Assembly: GCA_947643165.1 (NCBI GenBank)
Contig: CANRVB010000006.1
Coordinates: 1-64,000, forward strand
DNA length: 64,000 nt
Direction of reading: 5' to 3'
Source: an uncultured Porphyromonadaceae bacterium
GTDB taxonomy: Bacteria; Bacteroidota; Bacteroidia; Bacteroidales; Muribaculaceae
Every line of letters begins with the position of its first letter. Position 1 is the first letter of the stretch. A model generated the notes under the pieces. That model worked only from the letters and a program-made list of their open reading frames with translations. It was not told the DNA's origin and did not search any database. This document shows positions 59,199 through 64,000 of this stretch, piece by piece. The position numbers and the translations under genes are program-made.

Positions 59199-61052
59199 TT
59201 AGAAACTGATCTTTAATCCGCCCATTGCCGTAAATCCGGGCATCTCATAGCCACGGTTCACAGTGTAGCGCGCGTCAGTAATGTTTTCGAGACGTGTGAA
59301 CAGATCCAGATAGCGGCATACCGTATATGTTATCTTCAGATTGAGCAATGCGTAGTTCTGACGTGGCATATCGTCGGCAACATACAGCGCCCCGACGCCT
59401 TTCAGATCGGCGGCAAACCGCCATCGTGCCCGCACCGATAGTTCGGCTCCGAGATAATACTGGTTGGCAGGAGCGCCAACCAGATTGTCCAGTGAAGTAT
59501 GCAGGTAGCTGTATGAGGCATACAACCGTAGATTGTCAACAGGATGGCTGTTGGCCGATATCTCGATACCTTTGTTGATAAACCGGCCGGTATTTACATT
59601 CTTCTGATCTACCACCTGAATCATGTCGTAACCACGGCTATAATATGCCGTCAGCTCGGCCGACAGGTATCGTGAGAAGCGTTTGCCTACCGAGATCTCG
59701 TAATTCATCATCTTTTCGGGTTGCAGATCAGGGTTGGCCATACGGTAAAGATATAGTTCCCTGAACGAAGGATTACGGTAGCCCATGGCAAGATTGGCCT
59801 TGATACTTAGACCGCGGCCCGGGTTTACGGAAAATCCGAACTGCGGGATGATCTGCGTGTCAAACATATCGCTCGCGGCAACACGCATCCCGGCGTTCAG
59901 ATTGAGCATGTCGCCGCCCACACTCTGCGAGAGTGTGATATACGGCGAATACTCCACGATAGTCTTGCGGCTGATAGTAGACATCGAACCTTCGGTGTGG
60001 TTATTACCGCCCGACACCGGAATCTTGCCCGAATATGAGTCGAAGTCAAACCCTGCGGTGGCCGACGCTCCTCTCCACGGCCTGAAGTTCTGATAGACCA
60101 TAACTCCCACGCGGTCGTCCAGACTATGGAAATGACGTGGATCATCTACAAAATGATTGCCGTAGCTGTAATATATACGTGCGAGTCCCGAAGTCGATGC
60201 ATAGCTGTTTGAGGCAGTCACCGAAACATCGCCCCTCGTTATGCTCTGCCGGTAGATATCGGTTGACGATGGATCCGAAAGCGTAGGATATATCGGATCA
60301 TTCCCCTTGAAATGCATCAGCGTGAAGTCGGCAGTCGCCTTCCAGCTGTCCGATATATCGTAACCGGCCTTGATATAGCCGTCGGCCTGCTTGAAATCGA
60401 AATTGTCTACATTTCCGTCCGTGCGGTTGTATGAAACCGATGCAAGCGATGAGAATCTGCCTATACGCAGAGAGTTGGTAGCCGACGACAACCATGTGTT
60501 ATACGATCCGTATTGCGAGGATACCACCGTGTGCGCCCCTTGCCTCTTCGAATCTTTTGTGATCACGTTGATTGTTCCGGCCATGGCGTTCGAGCCATAT
60601 AGAACCGATCCAGGTCCACGCAACACCTCTACGCGCTCTACATATTCCTTATCGTAGAAATCGGCTATGTGGTGGGAGTATATACCGGCAAACTGCGGCT
60701 GTCCGTCTACCATCATCAACACTGCGCTGGCTCTGTCGCCGCCCACACCTCTCAGCTTGATATGGCCCGATCCACCGTTGCTCACACCAAAGCCAAATAT
60801 ACTCCGCTCCGTTACAAACAGACTCGGCACCATACCCGATATTGCCGACAACACCTGGGTGCTGCCGGCCGATTCAAGCCTGTCATGCCCTACCACTGAT
60901 ACGGTATAAGGCAACAGATTTTCAGGCAGTGGCGAATTGGTACCGGTCACTACCACCTCCTGCAGACCACGTATGGTATCACCGGTCGCAACACCGGCCG
61001 AAGCCGACATTGCGACAAGCATACTTAGAACAGTTACGATCTGTTTACCCAT
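59199..61052 (-). CDS. TonB-dependent outer-membrane receptor
   Basis: A 617-residue receptor, start MGKQIVTVLSMLVAMS (61,052) which begins the signal peptide; an earlier ATG is possible. TonB box-like EVVVTGT, plug domain with GVGGDRASAVLMMVDGQPQ and YVERVEVLRGPGSVLYGSNA, and a beta barrel ending in F. No carboxypeptidase-like N-terminal extension, so it is BtuB/siderophore-like rather than SusC-like. Next to a ZnuA-like gene, so metal or metallophore import is plausible. Confidence 0.9.
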   Translation of the reverse strand: MGKQIVTVLSMLVAMSASAGVATGDTIRGLQEVVVTGTNSPLPENLLPYTVSVVGHDRLESAGSTQVLSAISGMVPSLFVTERSIFGFGVSNGGSGHIKLRGVGGDRASAVLMMVDGQPQFAGIYSHHIADFYDKEYVERVEVLRGPGSVLYGSNAMAGTINVITKDSKRQGAHTVVSSQYGSYNTWLSSATNSLRIGRFSSLASVSYNRTDGNVDNFDFKQADGYIKAGYDISDSWKATADFTLMHFKGNDPIYPTLSDPSSTDIYRQSITRGDVSVTASNSYASTSGLARIYYSYGNHFVDDPRHFHSLDDRVGVMVYQNFRPWRGASATAGFDFDSYSGKIPVSGGNNHTEGSMSTISRKTIVEYSPYITLSQSVGGDMLNLNAGMRVAASDMFDTQIIPQFGFSVNPGRGLSIKANLAMGYRNPSFRELYLYRMANPDLQPEKMMNYEISVGKRFSRYLSAELTAYYSRGYDMIQVVDQKNVNTGRFINKGIEISANSHPVDNLRLYASYSYLHTSLDNLVGAPANQYYLGAELSVRARWRFAADLKGVGALYVADDMPRQNYALLNLKITYTVCRYLDLFTRLENITDARYTVNRGYEMPGFTAMGGLKISF

Positions 61053-61075
61053 GAAACTCCTGTTGTGGCACGTGA

Positions 61076-62044
61076 TCATTTATCCAGGTCAACAATTCTA
61101 TAGTCGAGCGAGCCAAGACCAATCGCGGCGGCATGGTCTATGGTATGCGTGCCGTGACGGCTGTTGATACGCTCTATGAGCGGTGCATTGTCATTGCCGT
61201 CCGATGGCTTCATATTGAAGATTATGTCGACACATGCCTTATCGAGCGCGACAGGATCGGTAGAGGCCAGGATTCCGTAGTCCTTGAGAACGGCATCCGA
61301 CGGATGTGCATCGCAGTCGCAATCTACCGACATATTGTTCATCACATTGATATACACTATATTGTTGCCGAAATAGTCATCTACAGCCTGGGCGGCAGCG
61401 GCCATTGATTCGAGAAACAGATCCTGCTCCGCGATGTTCTGCCACATCTCTGCGGTCTTGTCAGTCTTTCCGGCTGTGTGGATATAGGCCTTACCGTCGG
61501 CCGAGGCCACACCTATGCTGGCATTCTTGAGCACACCTCCGAATCCGCCCATGGCATGACCTTTGAAGTGGGCAAGATTGATCATATAGTCGTAGCGTGG
61601 CAGATGGTCGCCGACAATGTCATATTTTATGTGACGCCGGTCGCGCACCGGTATCCTCATCTGTCCATCCTCATCCATCAGATCGACCGGAGCTATGCTG
61701 TCGAAACCATGCTCATGTATTGTCTGCCAGTGAGCCTCGACAGTATTACGCTTTCCATTGTAAGCCGTGTTGCACTCCACTATCGTACCATGCACCGAAT
61801 CGACCAGAGCGCTTATCAGCGTAGGCTTGAGATAATTGGGATTGCCGGCCTCGCCGGTGCTTATCTTCACTGCCGCACGGTGCCCGTCGGCAGGACGGCC
61901 CAGAGCCTTATAGATTTTCACAAGAGCCTCGGGAGAGATCTCTCTGGTCATATATACGGTCGATGTTTTTCCGGCCGGCTGTTGCGGAAACGCACCGAAT
62001 GAAACGAGAGTCATGGCCGCAGCCATCAGCATTTTCTTTATCAT
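61076..62044 (-). CDS. DUF362-family protein, exported
   Basis: A 322-residue protein starting at MIKKMLMAAAMTLVSFG (62,044), a signal peptide. DUF362 features: RAAVKISTGEAGNPNYL, DYMINLAHFKGHAMGGFGG, and DCDCDAHPSDAVLKDYGILASTDPVALDKACVDI. Family members often carry iron-sulfur clusters, here only the CDC cysteines are visible. Operon with the TonB receptor downstream. Confidence 0.8.
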   Translation of the reverse strand: MIKKMLMAAAMTLVSFGAFPQQPAGKTSTVYMTREISPEALVKIYKALGRPADGHRAAVKISTGEAGNPNYLKPTLISALVDSVHGTIVECNTAYNGKRNTVEAHWQTIHEHGFDSIAPVDLMDEDGQMRIPVRDRRHIKYDIVGDHLPRYDYMINLAHFKGHAMGGFGGVLKNASIGVASADGKAYIHTAGKTDKTAEMWQNIAEQDLFLESMAAAAQAVDDYFGNNIVYINVMNNMSVDCDCDAHPSDAVLKDYGILASTDPVALDKACVDIIFNMKPSDGNDNAPLIERINSRHGTHTIDHAAAIGLGSLDYRIVDLDK

Positions 62045-62410
62045 AATTGCGGGTGATATTGGTTTTCGGCTGCAAAAATACATTATCCTACATTATGGTA
62101 AGTTGTTAATATTTCGGATATAATTACCATTATTTCGGATATACGGCAACAAAGAGGGCTATCCTGTCGCGGACAACCCCCTTTTTTCACTTCGCGTTTA
62201 CTTGGTAAGGAATAAAATAATGCACGACTACATGTTTTTGCATATCCGAATACTTTCCTGACAGATGCTGCATACTCTATCAGGTACATTTCTGACCCTG
62301 GAGAATTAGTATCGGCAAAGGTAGTGGGAATATGCCGGTGGTATCGCGCACAGATTGCTGTATTTGATTACAAAATTTCCGAATATCGAAAATACATCAC
62401 ATTGCACCTC
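62045..62410. promoter_or_regulatory. Regulatory region of DUF362/TonB operon
   Basis: 366 bases without a convincing gene (a 68-codon frame at 62,083-62,289 is probably not real). -7 box TATTTTTG at 62,073-62,080 (minus), two direct repeats TATTTCGGATATA (about 62,110-62,122 and 62,131-62,143) upstream of it, related TATCCGAAT sequences near 62,241 and 62,378, and a second -7 box TACCTTTG at 62,316-62,323. A hairpin at 62,152-62,187 lies between. Confidence 0.5.
62152..62192. terminator. Hairpin with T6 on plus
   Basis: AAAGAGGG ... CCCCCTTTTTT around CTATCCTGTCGCGGACAA. The same loop core as in the 54,364 terminator. It lies in the leader of the minus DUF362 operon, so it might also act as an attenuator. 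Confidence 0.6.
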
Positions 62411-63301
62411 TCAATTACCGGGTGCCGAAGTCATTGCATCGACAGCCTTTGTGAGCTGCCCGAGCCAGTCGTAGTCAAGTGGATCGATATCGACGCAATA
62501 GGCCTCGACATTGCCGCGAACTGTCGACACAAGCGGCGGATCGAATCCGGGTTGAGCAAAAAACACCGTACGCCCTGCACCCTGTGCGCCCACAATCGAA
62601 TTGTATAGCTTGCGCACGGATATTTCTTTATTCTCACTACCCACAGCGTGCTGATGCAGATTGTAGTCGCGGGCAAAATAGCTTAGCGAGGGATGCCACA
62701 CCATAAATTCGCCGGCCGATGAAGTCTTGAGACGCGCTGCGAACAAACTGTCTGCAGAATCAAGCACAGTAGTCAGACTGTCCAGCCTGTGTCTGTAGTA
62801 GTCCTTACCGTCGGGATCTATTTCTTCAAGCGCGGCAGCGATGTTTGCAGCCATTATACGGGCATTTCGTACAGAGCTCCATATGTGGGGATCATACATA
62901 TGTGAATGCGTGTGCCCGGCCTCATCATGATCCTCCTCACCATGGGTTCCTTCTATGAGCTGTATCCCCTCCGACACATCAAATGTACGTGGCAACATAT
63001 TGTCGAGCCTTTCCAGCAGGTTGGTTTCAAATGGCAACGTGCCGAGCCTTATGTAGGCATCCGAACTGCTCAGACGCATCAGCGATGACAACGACGGATC
63101 GTATGTCTCGGGATCGCCACCCGAAGAGAACAAAGTGATGACCCTGGCTCTGTGGCCGGCGATATCCTCCGCAAGCTTGCGTTGCGGCTCTATCGACACC
63201 GCTACCGTGAGGCCGTCATGATAAGACTCTCCACGCCGGCATCCGCATGCAGCGACAACAAACGCCGCTGTCACAGTCAGTACTACAGCAGAACGGTTCA
63301 T
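62411..63301 (-). CDS. ZnuA-like metal ABC transporter binding protein (lipoprotein)
   Basis: A 296-residue metal-binding protein with lipoprotein-type signal (VVAACGC). His-rich loop EGTHGEEDHDEAGHTHSHMYDPHIW (around residue 118-140) is typical of zinc binding; further ligands are His in VWHPSLSYFARD, NLHQHAVGS and acidic VDIDPLDYD. Usually delivers zinc or manganese to an ABC importer; the permease and ATPase genes are not in the window. The gene overlaps the acetyltransferase stop by 4 bases. Confidence 0.88.
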   Translation of the reverse strand: MNRSAVVLTVTAAFVVAACGCRRGESYHDGLTVAVSIEPQRKLAEDIAGHRARVITLFSSGGDPETYDPSLSSLMRLSSSDAYIRLGTLPFETNLLERLDNMLPRTFDVSEGIQLIEGTHGEEDHDEAGHTHSHMYDPHIWSSVRNARIMAANIAAALEEIDPDGKDYYRHRLDSLTTVLDSADSLFAARLKTSSAGEFMVWHPSLSYFARDYNLHQHAVGSENKEISVRKLYNSIVGAQGAGRTVFFAQPGFDPPLVSTVRGNVEAYCVDIDPLDYDWLGQLTKAVDAMTSAPGN

Positions 63302-63867
63302 ATCGACTGCTCCCCTGCTCCGTATACAACCGAGCGGATTTCAGTAGCCAGAGCATGGATATCTGCTTCTCCGGCAATACCATGTGTCATAAGACGTAGC
63401 TCAACCTCATCCAACCCATCGGAATAAGGAGGCTGTATATAAGGATAATCGCTCCACAGCATAAACCCTGCACGGCGATAGAACGCTATACGGCGCGATG
63501 CGAACGGATTTGACCCCTCGGGCTCAACTTCAAGAACCAAAGGTTCAGGCCTCATCGCCATGAGCAGTCTGAGAGCCGCACTGCCGGCTCCGTTTCCGCG
63601 CATAGCCTCATCCACAGCAAAATGCTCTATATAGCTGACGCCCGACGGCAATGCATGCAGAGTTATGAATCCTACGGAGCTACCGTCAATCTGAAGCAGC
63701 AGCAGATTGATACTCCCCTCTGCAATGCGGGCCTGCAGATCAGCCACATCTCTACGCTCCTCATCGGGAAATGAATGCTCATAAAGACGAAGCATATCAT
63801 CCGGCATTCGGCGTGCTGTAGACATGGTCAGACGTGAATCTATTCCGCGTGTAAAGTGTAAACTCAT
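63298..63867 (-). CDS. GNAT-family N-acetyltransferase
   Basis: A 189-residue acetyltransferase. VSYIEHFAVDEAMRGNGAGSAALRLLM is the acetyl-CoA binding motif A, and NPFASRRIAFYRRAGFML is motif B. Substrate not predictable. First gene of the operon with the ZnuA-like gene. Confidence 0.85.
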   Translation of the reverse strand: MSLHFTRGIDSRLTMSTARRMPDDMLRLYEHSFPDEERRDVADLQARIAEGSINLLLLQIDGSSVGFITLHALPSGVSYIEHFAVDEAMRGNGAGSAALRLLMAMRPEPLVLEVEPEGSNPFASRRIAFYRRAGFMLWSDYPYIQPPYSDGLDEVELRLMTHGIAGEADIHALATEIRSVVYGAGEQSI

Positions 63868-63888
63868 TTTTTATTGCTGTTTTTTTTG

Positions 63889-63926
63889 CAAATGTAGTGC
63901 TTTTACAAAAAAAATCCGTACGTTTG
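63889..63926. promoter_or_regulatory. Divergent promoter pair
   Basis: Minus -7 TACATTTG (63,889-63,896) for the GNAT/ZnuA operon and plus -7 TACGTTTG (63,919-63,926) for the gene starting at 63,950. T-rich flanks; -33 boxes are weak. Confidence 0.6.
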
Positions 63927-63949
63927 CAAAACATTAGCAACGATTACGT

Positions 63950-64000
63950 ATGCGATTCGTAACAGAATTGTATCAAATCAGCATTATCAACAATCTCTCC
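63950..64000 (+). CDS. 5' end of a gene running off the window
   Basis: 17 codons (MRFVTELYQISIINNLS) open to the window end, 24 bases after a plausible -7 box. Too little to identify. Confidence 0.4.
   Translation, partial: MRFVTELYQISIINNLS

Noticed and set aside
62083-62289. 68-codon minus frame upstream of the DUF362 gene
   Set aside because: It runs through the terminator-like hairpin, the operator repeats and the promoter; more likely a non-coding leader.

Overview
The window looks like Bacteroidales chromosome, probably Muribaculaceae-like. The family is inferred from Bacteroidetes-type promoters (TTTG, 18-20 bp, TAnnTTTG), lipoprotein and TonB gene content, and a C-terminal secretion-tail-like ending. 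An integrated tailed phage fills about 1-42,040, and a redox/hydrolase gene cluster and a metal-uptake region fill the rest.

Prophage. A tyrosine integrase (58-1209, +) faces the structural genes, which are nearly all on the minus strand. Read right to left (the direction of transcription): an XRE repressor on + (41,550) opposite a small helix-turn-helix protein, a LuxR-type regulator, a DnaG-like primase-helicase (37,232-40,459), an iteron-like repeat array (36,268-36,505), a ClpP-like prohead protease with scaffold tail, the major capsid protein, the terminase, a 1.3 kb structured gap, ArdA anti-restriction, a TerB/nuclease-like protein, small accessory genes behind three copies of a structured leader RNA, then the portal, connectors, fibres, holin, endolysin, tape measure and a tail-tip protein. 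Four promoters sharing an extended -33 element (GTCTTTTTG) divide the structural genes into transcription units. The right attachment region probably holds a 15-nt fragment of a tRNA-Ser 3' end followed by a terminator.

Two parts of the prophage stand out. (1) Three paralogous elements (24,429-24,662; 24,690-24,920; 25,600-25,834), each a promoter plus a leader of about 190-200 nt. Three segments a, b, c can form mutually exclusive helices: a:b contains G-U wobbles and b:c is perfectly paired and ends 2-7 nt before a start codon. The helix sequences covary between copies. (2) A tandem array of tail-fibre modules (8,966-12,164) in which three coding-strand G runs of 9-10 sit at module boundaries, so a one-base slip would change where the fibre ends. 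This resembles a contingency (phase-variation) system.

Host part. From 42.3 to 58.9 kb lie four exported flavodoxin-domain proteins (three lipoproteins), three aldo/keto reductases, an Fe-alcohol dehydrogenase, a flavin reductase, a RibD/DHFR-like reductase, four alpha/beta-hydrolase domains, a cupin-carboxymuconolactone decarboxylase fusion and an AraC regulator. This resembles an electrophile/quinone-type reduction and detoxification cluster with an unusual extracytoplasmic flavodoxin component; the substrate is unknown. From 59.2 to 63.9 kb are a TonB-dependent receptor, a DUF362 protein, a ZnuA-like metal-binding protein and a GNAT acetyltransferase, which suggests metal (zinc?) acquisition. 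A partial gene begins at 63,950 on +.

No complete tRNA, rRNA, CRISPR array or insertion sequence was recognised.
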